A stretch of DNA of 64,000 nt from assembly GCF_019969725.1 (NCBI RefSeq), contig NZ_JAHXYW010000004.1:62001-126000 (forward strand), given 5' to 3'. Positions within the stretch are counted from its first letter, which is position 1; every line of letters starts with the position of its first letter. Made by a program: the position numbers and the translations under genes. This stretch comes from Neobacillus bataviensis. GTDB lineage: Bacteria; Bacillota; Bacilli; Bacillales_B; DSM-18226. Below, piece by piece: positions 19,014 to 27,665 of this stretch. Under the pieces are notes generated by a model that was not told the origin of the DNA, ran no database searches, and saw only the letters and a program-made list of their open reading frames with translations.

Positions 19014-19055
19014 AAGCCTAATTTTTCCTTTATGATAAATTAGGCTTTGTTAAGT
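19014..19055 (+). terminator. Intrinsic terminator of the ger operon
   Basis: AAGCCTAATTT (19014-19024) pairs with AAATTAGGCTT (19037-19047), then TGTTAAGTTTTTG. Confidence 0.75.
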
Positions 19056-19217
19056 TTTTGTAAAGATAATCACAATTAAAACCTTTGACAAAGACCAGAC
19101 CTAGGTTTTTAACAATTTTTTTGCGTCAGCCATACCAATTTAGTTCAACCCGTAAAACTAGATAATACGCATAATTTATTATTATAATGAAGTTAACTTA
19201 TGTAGGCGGGGGATATG

Positions 19218-19934
19218 ATGAAAAATAAAATACTAGTAGTCGATGATGAACAGTCAATAGTCACCCTGCTTCAATATAATTTGGAGCAGGCTGGGTTTGA
19301 AGTTTTAACAGCGATGGATGGGGAAGAAGGAAAACAATTAGCTGAACTTGAATCGCCAGATATTATCGTTCTCGATTTAATGCTTCCAAAGCTGGATGGG
19401 ATGGAAGTATGTAAGCAGCTTCGCCAGGAAAAAATCATGACGCCTATCTTAATGCTGACTGCCAAAGATGATGAACTTGATAAAATATTGGGTCTCGAGC
19501 TAGGTGCAGATGACTACATGGTCAAACCATTCAGCCCAAGAGAAGTGATAGCAAGAGTAAAGGCCATCTTAAGAAGAACGCAGGTTCAACAAGAAACTTC
19601 TGAAGAAAGCGGTAAAGAGGAATCACAAATTTTGATTGGAAATTTAATGATTCATCCAGAAAAATATGAGGCCTACTTTAAAGAGAATCTTATTGAGTTA
19701 ACCTTAAAAGAATTTGAACTGCTCCTGTATCTCGCACAAAATAAGGGACGAGTATTAACCCGTGATCAATTACTTAGTGCTGTTTGGAATTATGACTTTG
19801 CTGGCGATACTAGAATCGTGGATGTCCATATCTCACATTTAAGGGAAAAAATTGAGGAAGACACCAAAAAGCCAGCCTATATTAAAACCATTCGCGGCCT
19901 TGGCTATAAACTGGAGGAGCCAAAAGGAGAATGA
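19218..19934 (+). CDS. phoP: Phosphate response regulator PhoP
   Basis: Response regulator for phosphate starvation. 238 residues: receiver domain with the acidic pair DD (residues 9-10), phosphorylated Asp in IVLDLMLPKLDG (about residue 53), MLTAKDDE (Thr) and VKPFSPRE (Lys); then an OmpR-type winged helix ending VHISHLREKIEEDTKKPAYIKTIRGLGYKLEEP. It is close to B. subtilis PhoP along its length. The start is an ATGATG pair; the second ATG (19218) is better spaced from GGCGGGGGA. The phoR ATG overlaps its stop. I see no TTAACA direct-repeat Pho box upstream, and a TATAAT (19183-19188) has no good -35. Confidence 0.95.
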   Translation: MKNKILVVDDEQSIVTLLQYNLEQAGFEVLTAMDGEEGKQLAELESPDIIVLDLMLPKLDGMEVCKQLRQEKIMTPILMLTAKDDELDKILGLELGADDYMVKPFSPREVIARVKAILRRTQVQQETSEESGKEESQILIGNLMIHPEKYEAYFKENLIELTLKEFELLLYLAQNKGRVLTRDQLLSAVWNYDFAGDTRIVDVHISHLREKIEEDTKKPAYIKTIRGLGYKLEEPKGE

Positions 19935-21340
19935 TAAAATTTCGGACCAGAATGATCATTGCTCTAATCACCTTAATTATTTTTGTATTGGTTGGTATAG
20001 GATTATTGCTTGGTCAGTTATTTAAAAGCTATTTATTAGACTCACTTAATGATCACTCAAAAATAGTCATCTTGTGGAGCATCTCTTTATTTCTGGGGCT
20101 TGCATTAATTGTCATCATCATTCTTGGATTAAGAATAACGTCGAGGTATACGAAGCCGATTGTCGAAGCGACCAACGTTGCGATTGAGCTGACAAAAGGA
20201 AATTACCGGGCGAGAACAAGAGTCGACAGGCTCGATGAGACCGGTATGCTGGGCTCATCGATAAACAGGCTGGCTCAAAACCTTCAAGAGCTTGTGAAAA
20301 CACAAGAAATGCAACATGATCGTTTGAAAGTATTGATTGAAAATATGGGTGCCGGTTTAGTTTTCATTGATAGCCGCGGGTACATCAATTTAATCAATAA
20401 AGGCTTTATTGATATTTTCCAAGTCAGCCCGTCTGATTACTTAAATAAACTTTATTATGAAGTCATTGAAGAAGAAGAAATTAGTGGTTTAATTGCAGAA
20501 GTATTTCGAACTGAGAAAAAGGTTAATAAACAAATATTAATTCCTTTATTTATTGAACGAAAATATTTTGTCGTATATGGTGTGCCGATAATTGGAACCA
20601 ACAATGTTTGGAAAGGAGTTTTGCTCGTTTTTCATGATATTACAGAGCTGAAAAAACTCGAGCAAATGCGAAAGGATTTTGTGGCGAATGTTTCTCACGA
20701 ATTAAAAACTCCTGTTACTTCTATTAAAGGATTTGCGGAAACACTCCTCGATGGAGCGATGAATAATAAAGAGACTTTGGAAGCCTTCCTTTCTATTATT
20801 TTAAAAGAAAGTGACCGGCTGCAAACGCTCATTCAGGAATTATTAGATCTTTCAAAAATAGAGCAGCAGGGCTTTCAATTAGCCATGCAGGATTTAGATT
20901 TATATACATTACTGGAAGAAGTTATTACACTTCTAAATGGTAAGGCACAAACAAAGGGAATTCATCTGGAACTTATAAGTAAACAGCAGCAAGTAATCAT
21001 AAAAGGTGATGTCGACCGACTAAAGCAGGTATTTATCAATTTAATTGCCAATGCCATTACATACACACCAGCTGGGGGAGAGGTAAAAGTTATCCTGATT
21101 GAGCATGGTGAAAATGTTCGGATACATGTGAAGGACTCAGGTGTCGGAATTAAAAAAGAAGAAATTCCCCGTATTTTTGAACGCTTTTATCGGGTCGACC
21201 GGGCAAGAAGCAGAAATTCAGGCGGTACGGGTCTGGGGCTTGCCATTGTTAAACATTTAATCGAAGCTCATCATGGTCAAATCAGTGTTAGAAGTGAGCT
21301 TGGTGAAGGAAGCGAATTTATCATTGAACTTAAAAAATAA
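19931..21340 (+). CDS. phoR: Phosphate sensor kinase PhoR lacking the extracytoplasmic domain
   Basis: 469 residues; B. subtilis PhoR has about 579. Two membrane helices (about 8-30 and 46-68) are joined by only about 15 residues (QLFKSYLLDSLNDHSK), so the roughly 110-residue outside sensor domain is missing. Next come HAMP (about 69-125), PAS (about 130-230, VLIENMGAGLVFIDSRGYINLIN), the phospho-acceptor helix FVANVSHELKTPVTSIKGF with His near residue 256, and the ATPase domain with NLIANAITYTPAGGEV, DSGVGI and GGTGLGLAIV. The frame is continuous and overlaps phoP, so this is an intact short protein, not a visible frameshift. Confidence 0.93.
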   Translation: MIKFRTRMIIALITLIIFVLVGIGLLLGQLFKSYLLDSLNDHSKIVILWSISLFLGLALIVIIILGLRITSRYTKPIVEATNVAIELTKGNYRARTRVDRLDETGMLGSSINRLAQNLQELVKTQEMQHDRLKVLIENMGAGLVFIDSRGYINLINKGFIDIFQVSPSDYLNKLYYEVIEEEEISGLIAEVFRTEKKVNKQILIPLFIERKYFVVYGVPIIGTNNVWKGVLLVFHDITELKKLEQMRKDFVANVSHELKTPVTSIKGFAETLLDGAMNNKETLEAFLSIILKESDRLQTLIQELLDLSKIEQQGFQLAMQDLDLYTLLEEVITLLNGKAQTKGIHLELISKQQQVIIKGDVDRLKQVFINLIANAITYTPAGGEVKVILIEHGENVRIHVKDSGVGIKKEEIPRIFERFYRVDRARSRNSGGTGLGLAIVKHLIEAHHGQISVRSELGEGSEFIIELKK

Positions 21341-21355
21341 TAGAGGGTGAAATTG

Positions 21356-23992
21356 TTGGAGAAGAAAAAGCTTGTGCTGATTGACGGCAATAGTATTGCC
21401 TATCGTGCTTTTTTTGCACTGCCGCTGCTTAATAATGACAAGGGGATACACACCAATGCGGTATACGGCTTTACGATGATGCTTATGAAAATACTCGAAG
21501 ATGAAAAGCCGACACATATGCTTGTTGCTTTTGATGCCGGTAAAACGACCTTTCGTCATAAAACCTTTGGAGAATATAAAGGCGGAAGACAAAAAACCCC
21601 GCCTGAATTATCGGAGCAATTTCCGTTCATTCGTGAATTGCTCGATGCCTATGGAATCTCGAGGTACGAACTGGAAAATTATGAGGCGGACGATATAATT
21701 GGAACGCTTTCGTTGTCAGCGGAAAAAGATGGCTATGAAGTGAAGGTTATTTCAGGGGACAAGGATTTAACGCAGCTTTCCTCCGCTCATACTACGGTTG
21801 GAATCACACGAAAAGGGATTACCGATATTGAAGAATACACTCCGGGCCACGTTGCGGAAAAATATGGACTGATTCCAGAGCAAATTATTGATATGAAGGG
21901 ATTAATGGGTGATACCTCCGATAATATTCCAGGTGTTCCAGGGGTTGGAGAAAAGACCGCGATAAAGCTGCTTAAGGAATTTACAACCTTAGAAAATTTG
22001 TTAAACTCGATCGATCAAGTCAGCGGAAACAAATTGAAGGAAAAGCTCGAGGAATTTAAAGACCAGGCTTTGATGAGTAAAGAACTTGCGACGATTGAAA
22101 GACAAGCACCTGTAGAAATAGATCTAGAAAGCATCCAATACGAAGGTTTTATACGTGAAAAACTAGTACCTTTCTTTAAAGAATTAGGTTTTAATTCATT
22201 ACTGGACAAACTGGGTGAGGATACAACCATAAACGAAGAGAGGGAGCTGGAGGATGTTGAAGTCAATATCCCGTCGGAAATAACGCCAGAGATTTTTGCA
22301 GACAACAATTATTTTTACGTTGAAATGCTTGATGATAATTATCATTATGCAGATATAATAGGTTTTTCCATCGTTAATAAAAATGGACACTTTTACTTGC
22401 CAACGGAACTAGCCCTGCATTCGGAAGCTTTTAAAAATTGGGCTGAGGATGAAAACAAGAAAAAAACGGTTTATGATGTCAAACGTTCCGAGGTTTCATT
22501 AAGGAGGCATGACATCCATTTAAAAGGAGCCGATTTTGATATTTTGATGGCTTCCTATATCATAAATCCTTCTGAAAACATCGAAGATCTTGCCGCGATT
22601 GCGAAACGGTATGAATTACATAATATCCAATCAGATGAATCGTTTTATGGGAAAGGGGCAAAACGTAAAGTTCCGGAAGCGGCCAAGGTTGCGGAACATC
22701 TTGTTCGCAAAAGCCTGGCCATGTCCGATTTGAAAGAAAAATTGGAAGATGAATTAAGAAGCAATGAACAATATGAATTGTTTACAGAGCTCGAAATGCC
22801 ATTATCGCTTATTTTAGCGGATATGGAATCTTGCGGTATCAAAGTAGAGCGGGAACGACTTGAAACGATGGGCAGGGAACTAAATGAACGGCTAATTGAT
22901 ATTGAGGAGAAAATTTGTGAATTAGCCGGTGAAAAATTTAATATCAATTCAACCAAACAGCTAGGTGTAATATTATTTGAAAAGCTAGGGCTCTATTCAT
23001 TTAAGAAAACGAAAACGGGCCATTCTACATCCGCAGATGTCTTAGAAAAATTAGCAGGGGACCATGAAATTATTGAGCATATCTTGCTCTACAGGCAATT
23101 AGGAAAGCTTCAGTCAACCTATATCGAAGGGCTGCTTAAATTTATTAATCCAAATACTGAAAAGGTACATACACGATATCAACAAACCTTAACGGCAACT
23201 GGTCGATTAAGCTCGATTGATCCTAATCTGCAAAATATTCCAATCCGGCTTGAGGAGGGCCGCAGGATTCGACAGGCGTTTGTTCCGTCTGAACCAGGCT
23301 GGGTTATTTTTGCAGCAGATTATTCACAAATTGAACTCCGTGTTTTGGCTGATATTGCTGGTGATGAAAAACTGATACAAGCCTTTAAAGAAGACCTGGA
23401 TATCCATACTAAAACAGCGATGGAGGTCTTCCATGTCGGCAAAGATGAGGTAACCTCAAATATGCGGCGGCAGGCAAAGGCAGTGAACTTTGGTATTGTC
23501 TATGGAATAAGCGATTACGGTTTGTCTCAATCGTTAGGAATCACAAGGAAGGAAGCGGGAGAATTTATTGAGCGCTACCTTGAGACCTATCCAGGTGTAA
23601 AGGAATACATGGATGACATTATCCATTCAGCAAGACAGAAGGGGTATGTTACCACATTGTTGCATAGAAGAAGATACCTTCCTGAAATAACAGCCCGTAA
23701 TTTTAATCTTAGAAGTTTTGCAGAGAGAACAGCGATGAATACACCAATCCAAGGAACTGCTGCAGATATTATAAAAAAAGCAATGATTGATATGGCAGAA
23801 GCCTTAAAGGATAAAGGCTTAAAAACCCGTCTATTACTTCAGGTACACGATGAATTAATTTTTGAGGCGCCTGAAGAGGAAATAGAAATTCTAAAAAGCT
23901 TAGTGCCGCTAGTTATGGAAAATGCGCTCGAATTAAAAGTACCATTAAAAGTCGATTATGCTTATGGTTCAACTTGGTTTGACGCGAAATAA
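21356..23992 (+). CDS. polA: DNA polymerase I
   Basis: Repair and Okazaki-fragment polymerase. 878 residues. N-terminal 5' nuclease (about 1-290; YRAFFALP, FDAGKTTFRH, YEADDIIGTL, SGDKDLTQL, GDTSDNIPGVPGVGEKTA), a central 3'-exonuclease-like domain that lacks the usual Asp/Glu metal ligands as in other Bacillus PolA proteins, and the family A polymerase (FAADYSQIELRVLA; RRQAKAVNFGIVYGIS; LLLQVHDELIFEAP). TTG 21356 is preferred to GTG 21347, which overlaps the AGAGGGTG ribosome site. Lies seven bases after the phoR stop and 17 bp before mutM, so the repair genes are probably cotranscribed. Confidence 0.96.
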   Translation: MEKKKLVLIDGNSIAYRAFFALPLLNNDKGIHTNAVYGFTMMLMKILEDEKPTHMLVAFDAGKTTFRHKTFGEYKGGRQKTPPELSEQFPFIRELLDAYGISRYELENYEADDIIGTLSLSAEKDGYEVKVISGDKDLTQLSSAHTTVGITRKGITDIEEYTPGHVAEKYGLIPEQIIDMKGLMGDTSDNIPGVPGVGEKTAIKLLKEFTTLENLLNSIDQVSGNKLKEKLEEFKDQALMSKELATIERQAPVEIDLESIQYEGFIREKLVPFFKELGFNSLLDKLGEDTTINEERELEDVEVNIPSEITPEIFADNNYFYVEMLDDNYHYADIIGFSIVNKNGHFYLPTELALHSEAFKNWAEDENKKKTVYDVKRSEVSLRRHDIHLKGADFDILMASYIINPSENIEDLAAIAKRYELHNIQSDESFYGKGAKRKVPEAAKVAEHLVRKSLAMSDLKEKLEDELRSNEQYELFTELEMPLSLILADMESCGIKVERERLETMGRELNERLIDIEEKICELAGEKFNINSTKQLGVILFEKLGLYSFKKTKTGHSTSADVLEKLAGDHEIIEHILLYRQLGKLQSTYIEGLLKFINPNTEKVHTRYQQTLTATGRLSSIDPNLQNIPIRLEEGRRIRQAFVPSEPGWVIFAADYSQIELRVLADIAGDEKLIQAFKEDLDIHTKTAMEVFHVGKDEVTSNMRRQAKAVNFGIVYGISDYGLSQSLGITRKEAGEFIERYLETYPGVKEYMDDIIHSARQKGYVTTLLHRRRYLPEITARNFNLRSFAERTAMNTPIQGTAADIIKKAMIDMAEALKDKGLKTRLLLQVHDELIFEAPEEEIEILKSLVPLVMENALELKVPLKVDYAYGSTWFDAK

Positions 23993-24009
23993 AAAGGGGG
24001 CCAAACGAA

Positions 24010-24837
24010 GTGCCAGAGCTTCCAGAAGTAGAAACAGTCAGGAAAACCTTAAAAAAACTAGTACTCCATAAAACAATCGAAAGCATTTCAGTTTTCTGGC
24101 CCAAAATCATAAAGAATCCTGTCGAAGTGGAGCAGTTTACCGATGCTCTAAAAGGTGAAACGATTCTGGATGTCGGCAGGCGAGGGAAATTTTTAATTCT
24201 GTATACGAACCAATTCGCCATGGTTTCCCATTTGCGGATGGAAGGAAAATATGGTCTACACCCTAAAGACGAGCCATTTGATAAGCATACACATGTAATT
24301 TTTCATTTTACAGATGGAACTGAATTAAGGTACCGCGATGTCCGCAAATTTGGAACGATGCATCTTTATAAAAAAGGCGAGGAATTCCTCAAGCCGCCCT
24401 TAATTGAACTGGGTCCTGAACCCTTTTCCAAGGAGTTTACAGAAGAGTATTTAGCTGAGAAATTGAAAAAAACGAATCGTAAAATAAAACCGGCTTTATT
24501 AGATCAGAAGCTCTTTGTTGGCCTTGGAAATATCTATGTCGATGAAGCCCTTTTTCGTTCAGGGATCCATCCTGAGAGGATTGCCAGCACACTAAACAAG
24601 AATGAAATATCCATTCTTCACCGTGAAATTGTCGCGACCTTAAGTGAGGCGGTCAAAAAGGGCGGCAGCACCATTCGATCGTATGTGAATTCTCAAGGTG
24701 AAATCGGTATGTTTCAGCTCGAATTATATGCATACGGACGAAAGGGCGAAGAATGTAAACGATGCGGGACACCCCTAGAAAAAACAACGGTAGGCGGCAG
24801 AGGCACTCACTTTTGCCCAAGCTGTCAAAAACTTTAA
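24010..24837 (+). CDS. mutM: Formamidopyrimidine-DNA glycosylase (Fpg)
   Basis: Removes 8-oxoguanine and formamidopyrimidines and nicks the abasic site. 275 residues. GTG 24010 is fixed by the chemistry: the mature N-terminus PELPEVETVRKTL supplies the catalytic proline. Other motifs: LDVGRRGKFL, SHLRMEGKYG, LLDQKLFVGLGNIYVDEALF, and the zinc finger CKRCGTPLEKT...FCPSCQ at the end. AAAAAGGGGG lies upstream. Confidence 0.97.
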   Translation: MPELPEVETVRKTLKKLVLHKTIESISVFWPKIIKNPVEVEQFTDALKGETILDVGRRGKFLILYTNQFAMVSHLRMEGKYGLHPKDEPFDKHTHVIFHFTDGTELRYRDVRKFGTMHLYKKGEEFLKPPLIELGPEPFSKEFTEEYLAEKLKKTNRKIKPALLDQKLFVGLGNIYVDEALFRSGIHPERIASTLNKNEISILHREIVATLSEAVKKGGSTIRSYVNSQGEIGMFQLELYAYGRKGEECKRCGTPLEKTTVGGRGTHFCPSCQKL

Positions 24838-24928
24838 GTTTGTAAGAGTGGAGGATAATTGAATAACATCGGATAGGCTCCTGCCATATACTATCTTAGT
24901 GATTTTGGAGGAAGGAGTCCTAGACGTC

Positions 24929-25564
24929 ATGGTTCAGTTGTTCTCACTTCTTATTCTGGCATTTGCCCTTAGCCTTGACAGCTTTAGTGTAGGTTTTACC
25001 TATGGACTGAGGAAAATGGTAATGCCGTTAAAATCAATTCTTATTATTGCAACATGTTCGGCGGTTTCTTTATTAATTGCCATAACAATCGGACATGGTC
25101 TTGAAAGGGTTTTGTCCCCGAAGATCACCGCAAGCCTGGGAGGCTTCATTCTGATTGCTCTTGGCGCTGGGGTGCTCTATCAATTTTTCCGGCCTGAGAA
25201 AGAAAAAGAAGTCCTTAAACATGAAAAAACTATAGTGAATTTTGAAATACGCTCCCTAGGAATAGCCATTAATATTTTGAAAAAACCAATGTCAGCCGAC
25301 TTTGACCAATCCGGTACCATTACGGGAATAGAAGCGTTAATGCTTGGTTTAGCCCTGTCACTTGACTCTTTTGGAGCAGGAATTGGGGCAGCGATGCTTG
25401 GGTTCTCTCCTTTAATTTTATCCTTTACCGTAGCAACAATGAGTTCTCTATTTGTTCTATTAGGTATAAAAAGCGGAACCTTTTTTCATAAATTTGAATG
25501 GATTCAAAAGTTTACGTTCATTCCTGGTATCTTATTAATTATAATTGGAATATGGAAATTATAA
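24929..25564 (+). CDS. ytaF: Sporulation membrane protein YtaF (MntP/LysE-like)
   Basis: 211 residues, six hydrophobic segments in two repeated halves; each half has the LALSLDSFxxGxxxG signature (ALSLDSFSVGFTYG near residue 12 and ALSLDSFGAGIGAA near residue 140), as in MntP-type exporters. YtaF lies beside mutM and coaE in B. subtilis and is expressed in sporulation; the transported ion is not known. ATG 24929 gives the family length; its AAGGAG is 11 bases away, which is long, so a start at an upstream TTG is possible. Confidence 0.87.
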   Translation: MVQLFSLLILAFALSLDSFSVGFTYGLRKMVMPLKSILIIATCSAVSLLIAITIGHGLERVLSPKITASLGGFILIALGAGVLYQFFRPEKEKEVLKHEKTIVNFEIRSLGIAINILKKPMSADFDQSGTITGIEALMLGLALSLDSFGAGIGAAMLGFSPLILSFTVATMSSLFVLLGIKSGTFFHKFEWIQKFTFIPGILLIIIGIWKL

Positions 25565-25585
25565 GAATCGAGAAAGGATAAGAGC

Positions 25586-26185
25586 ATGTCACTAATTATC
25601 GGTTTAACAGGCGGAATTGCCAGTGGAAAAAGTACCGTATCAAATATGTTCAAGGAAATGGATATTACAGTTGTCGATGCAGACGTTGAAGCACGCCTCG
25701 CCGTCATGAAGGGAGAATCTGCTTACAATCAAATTGTTAAAGAATTTGGTAAGGAGATTTTACTTGAGGATGGTGAAATCGATAGGCCGAAATTGGGCTC
25801 GATTATTTTTCACCAAGCTGAAAAAAGAAATCAATTAAATCAGATTGTTCATCCGGAAGTACGGAAAAGAATGAACTCAAAAGTTGAAGATGCTAAAAAT
25901 CGTAAGGAACAAGTTGTGGTTCTAGATATTCCATTATTATTTGAAAGCAAGCAAACTTATTTGGTGGAGAAAACCATCCTGGTTTATGTAGACAAACAAA
26001 CTCAATTAAAGCGATTAATCGAGAGAAATAATCTTTCAATAGAGGATGCGGAAGCAAGAATTCATTCGCAAATGCCACTCTCTGATAAAGTCAAATTAGC
26101 CGATGCCGTAATTGACAATAATGGATCAATTGCAGATTCAAAAAAACAGCTCATTGAAATATTATCGAGCTGGGGAATCAAGTAG
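25586..26185 (+). CDS. coaE: Dephospho-CoA kinase
   Basis: Last step of coenzyme A synthesis, phosphorylating dephospho-CoA. 199 residues: P-loop GLTGGIASGKST at residues 6-17, VVDADVEARL, IVHPEVRKRM, DIPLLFESK and a lid region with RNNLSIEDAEARI. ATG 25586 after GAAAGGATAAG. Ends with an intrinsic terminator, closing the polA-mutM-ytaF-coaE cluster. Confidence 0.96.
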   Translation: MSLIIGLTGGIASGKSTVSNMFKEMDITVVDADVEARLAVMKGESAYNQIVKEFGKEILLEDGEIDRPKLGSIIFHQAEKRNQLNQIVHPEVRKRMNSKVEDAKNRKEQVVVLDIPLLFESKQTYLVEKTILVYVDKQTQLKRLIERNNLSIEDAEARIHSQMPLSDKVKLADAVIDNNGSIADSKKQLIEILSSWGIK

Positions 26186-26194
26186 AAATAGATT

Positions 26195-26224
26195 AAGAAG
26201 GAGCCGATCCTTCTTATTTTTTTT
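26195..26224 (+). terminator. Intrinsic terminator after coaE
   Basis: AAGAAGGA (26195-26202), GCCGA loop, TCCTTCTT (26208-26215), then ATTTTTTTT. Confidence 0.9.
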
Positions 26225-26289
26225 GAGTAAATGTCAGAATAATAAAACATTAAAAAATCCGCATTTTATTCATCACAATTAAGTTTAAA

Positions 26290-26300
26290 TATGTTATACT
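26290..26300 (+). promoter_or_regulatory. CcpN-type operator 1 overlapping the gapB -10 region
   Basis: TATGTTATACT fits the CcpN consensus TRTGHYATAYW at all 11 positions. Its last six bases, TATACT (26295-26300), can serve as the gapB -10 box. CcpN represses gapB and pckA during growth on glucose in B. subtilis. Confidence 0.75.
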
Positions 26301-26322
26301 AATTACATCAAGGAAACTAAAA

Positions 26323-26333
26323 AGTATAACATT
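26323..26333 (-). promoter_or_regulatory. CcpN-type operator 2 in the gapB leader, inverted
   Basis: AGTATAACATT is AATGTTATACT on the minus strand, 10 of 11 positions of TRTGHYATAYW (first base differs). It sits 33 bp from site 1, in the opposite orientation and just upstream of the ribosome site. Confidence 0.65.
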
Positions 26334-26353
26334 AATGCGGAAGGGGTCATATA

Positions 26354-27385
26354 ATGAAGGCAAGAGTAGCAATTAATGGATTTGGGAGAATCGGAAGGAT
26401 GGTTTTTAGAAAAGCGATTCTTGAAAATAAACTTGATATTGTAGCAATCAATGCAAGCTATCCGGCCGAAACGTTAGCTCATTTATTGAAATATGATACA
26501 AACCATGGGCCTTTCCAAGGAGACGTCATTTCTTTAGATAATGAACTAATTGTGAATGGAAAAAGAATTAAATTGTTAAGCAACCGTAATCCTGAAGAAC
26601 TTCCTTGGAGAGAACTTGGGATTGATATTGTTATTGAAGCTACAGGGAAATTTAATGCTAGAGAAAAGGCTGCGCTTCATCTAGAAGCAGGAGCCAAAAA
26701 AGTAATCTTAACTGCACCAGGTAAAAATGAGGATGTAACAATTGTTATGGGTGTCAATGATGAAATGCTCGACATCACACAGCATGATATTATTTCAAAT
26801 GCGTCTTGTACAACAAACTGCCTTGCACCTGTTGCAAAGGTATTAGATGATAAATTTGGAATTGAAAGCGGTTTGATGACAACCATTCATGCCTATACAA
26901 ATGATCAAAATAATATTGATAACCCTCATAAAGATCTAAGAAGAGCCCGTGGATGCGGACAATCTATCATTCCAACTACAACGGGAGCTGCGAAGGCTTT
27001 ATCCCTAGTGCTGCCTCACTTAAAGGGGAAATTGCATGGAATGGCACTAAGAGTTCCTACACCAAATGTATCATTAGTGGACTTAGTAGTTGATTTGAAA
27101 CAAGATGTAACTGTTGATGATATTAATAGAGCGTTTACTGAAGCAGCTGATGGTGCATTAAAAGGTATTTTAGATTTGACGATGGAACCGCTGGTATCCG
27201 TGGATTTTAATACAAACGAACATTCCGCTATCATTGATGGTCTTTCCACCATGGTAATGGGATCAAGAAAAGTAAAAGTACTTGCTTGGTATGATAATGA
27301 ATGGGGCTATTCTTCACGCGTAGTCGATCTTACATTATATGTAGCAGAGGAAATTGCCAATATGCCAAAGGTTAAGGTTGGGTAA
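26354..27385 (+). CDS. gapB: NADP-dependent glyceraldehyde-3-phosphate dehydrogenase (gluconeogenic)
   Basis: Runs the GAPDH step in the gluconeogenic direction. 343 residues: NGFGRIGRMVFRKA dinucleotide motif, INASYPAETLAHLLKYDTNHG (the residue after the second strand is not the NAD-selecting Asp of GapA, fitting NADP use), catalytic Cys in SNASCTTNCLAPV (about residue 152), TIHAYTNDQN with His. Sequence is much nearer B. subtilis GapB than GapA. ATG 26354, GCGGAAGGGG upstream. Two CcpN-type sites precede it; a terminator follows and speD has its own promoter. Confidence 0.95.
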   Translation: MKARVAINGFGRIGRMVFRKAILENKLDIVAINASYPAETLAHLLKYDTNHGPFQGDVISLDNELIVNGKRIKLLSNRNPEELPWRELGIDIVIEATGKFNAREKAALHLEAGAKKVILTAPGKNEDVTIVMGVNDEMLDITQHDIISNASCTTNCLAPVAKVLDDKFGIESGLMTTIHAYTNDQNNIDNPHKDLRRARGCGQSIIPTTTGAAKALSLVLPHLKGKLHGMALRVPTPNVSLVDLVVDLKQDVTVDDINRAFTEAADGALKGILDLTMEPLVSVDFNTNEHSAIIDGLSTMVMGSRKVKVLAWYDNEWGYSSRVVDLTLYVAEEIANMPKVKVG

Positions 27386-27413
27386 AAAAGCTGTCGACTG
27401 ACAGCTTTTTTTG
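27385..27413 (+). terminator. Intrinsic terminator of gapB
   Basis: AAAAAGCTGTC (27385-27395), GACT loop, GACAGCTTTTT (27400-27410), then more T. Confidence 0.9.
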
Positions 27414-27485
27414 TTGCCTTTTTGCCTAATTTGAATATCATTACATGGAATTATTTAATACTTGCAAAAATTTCATTTTGATAGG

Positions 27486-27514
27486 TTGCAAAAAAAATAT
27501 AAACAAAGTATACT
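27486..27514 (+). promoter_or_regulatory. Candidate SigA promoter of speD
   Basis: TTGCAA (27486-27491) and TATACT (27509-27514) with a 17-bp spacer. Start near 27521, giving a leader of about 145 nt. Confidence 0.75.
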
Positions 27515-27520
27515 AGTCAT

Positions 27521-27665
27521 CGTGAACTTCTTGAAATTGGGAGTGAATAATTACTTAAAGGGTTAGGACCTCTCTGGACTAACTTTCCCCCGTGGTAATT
27601 GTTCTGTACCGTCAATAACAGAATTTCAAGAACGGATCTGAAAAAGGTTAGAGGGGGAATTGAAT
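27521..27665 (+). ncRNA. Structured speD leader, candidate cis-regulatory RNA
   Basis: P1: TTCTTGAAATT (27528-27538) pairs perfectly with AATTTCAAGAA (27622-27632), closing about 80 nt. Inside, AATAATTAC (27546-27554) pairs with GTAATTGTT (27595-27603, one G-U), continued by GTTAG (27562-27566) with CTAAC (27579-27583); a separate hairpin CTGT/ACAG (27604-27607 with 27618-27621) makes a three-way junction. The internal-loop run TTCCCCC (27585-27591) is complementary to GGGGGAA (27653-27659), the speD Shine-Dalgarno, and CTAAC could also switch to GTTAG at 27647-27651. This would allow translational control. It does not match SAM-I or another class I recognise. Confidence 0.6.

Noticed and set aside
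19056..19217. Pho box (TTAACA direct repeats) upstream of phoP
   Set aside because: Only one TTAACA-like copy was seen, and no repeat at the 11-bp period.
19931..21340. PhoR as a frameshifted or truncated pseudogene
   Set aside because: All cytoplasmic domains and both membrane helices are intact in one frame overlapping phoP; only the outside loop is absent.
27521..27665. SAM-I, SAM-II or other known SAM riboswitch before speD
   Set aside because: The S-box core and other consensus motifs are absent; kept as an unnamed structured leader.
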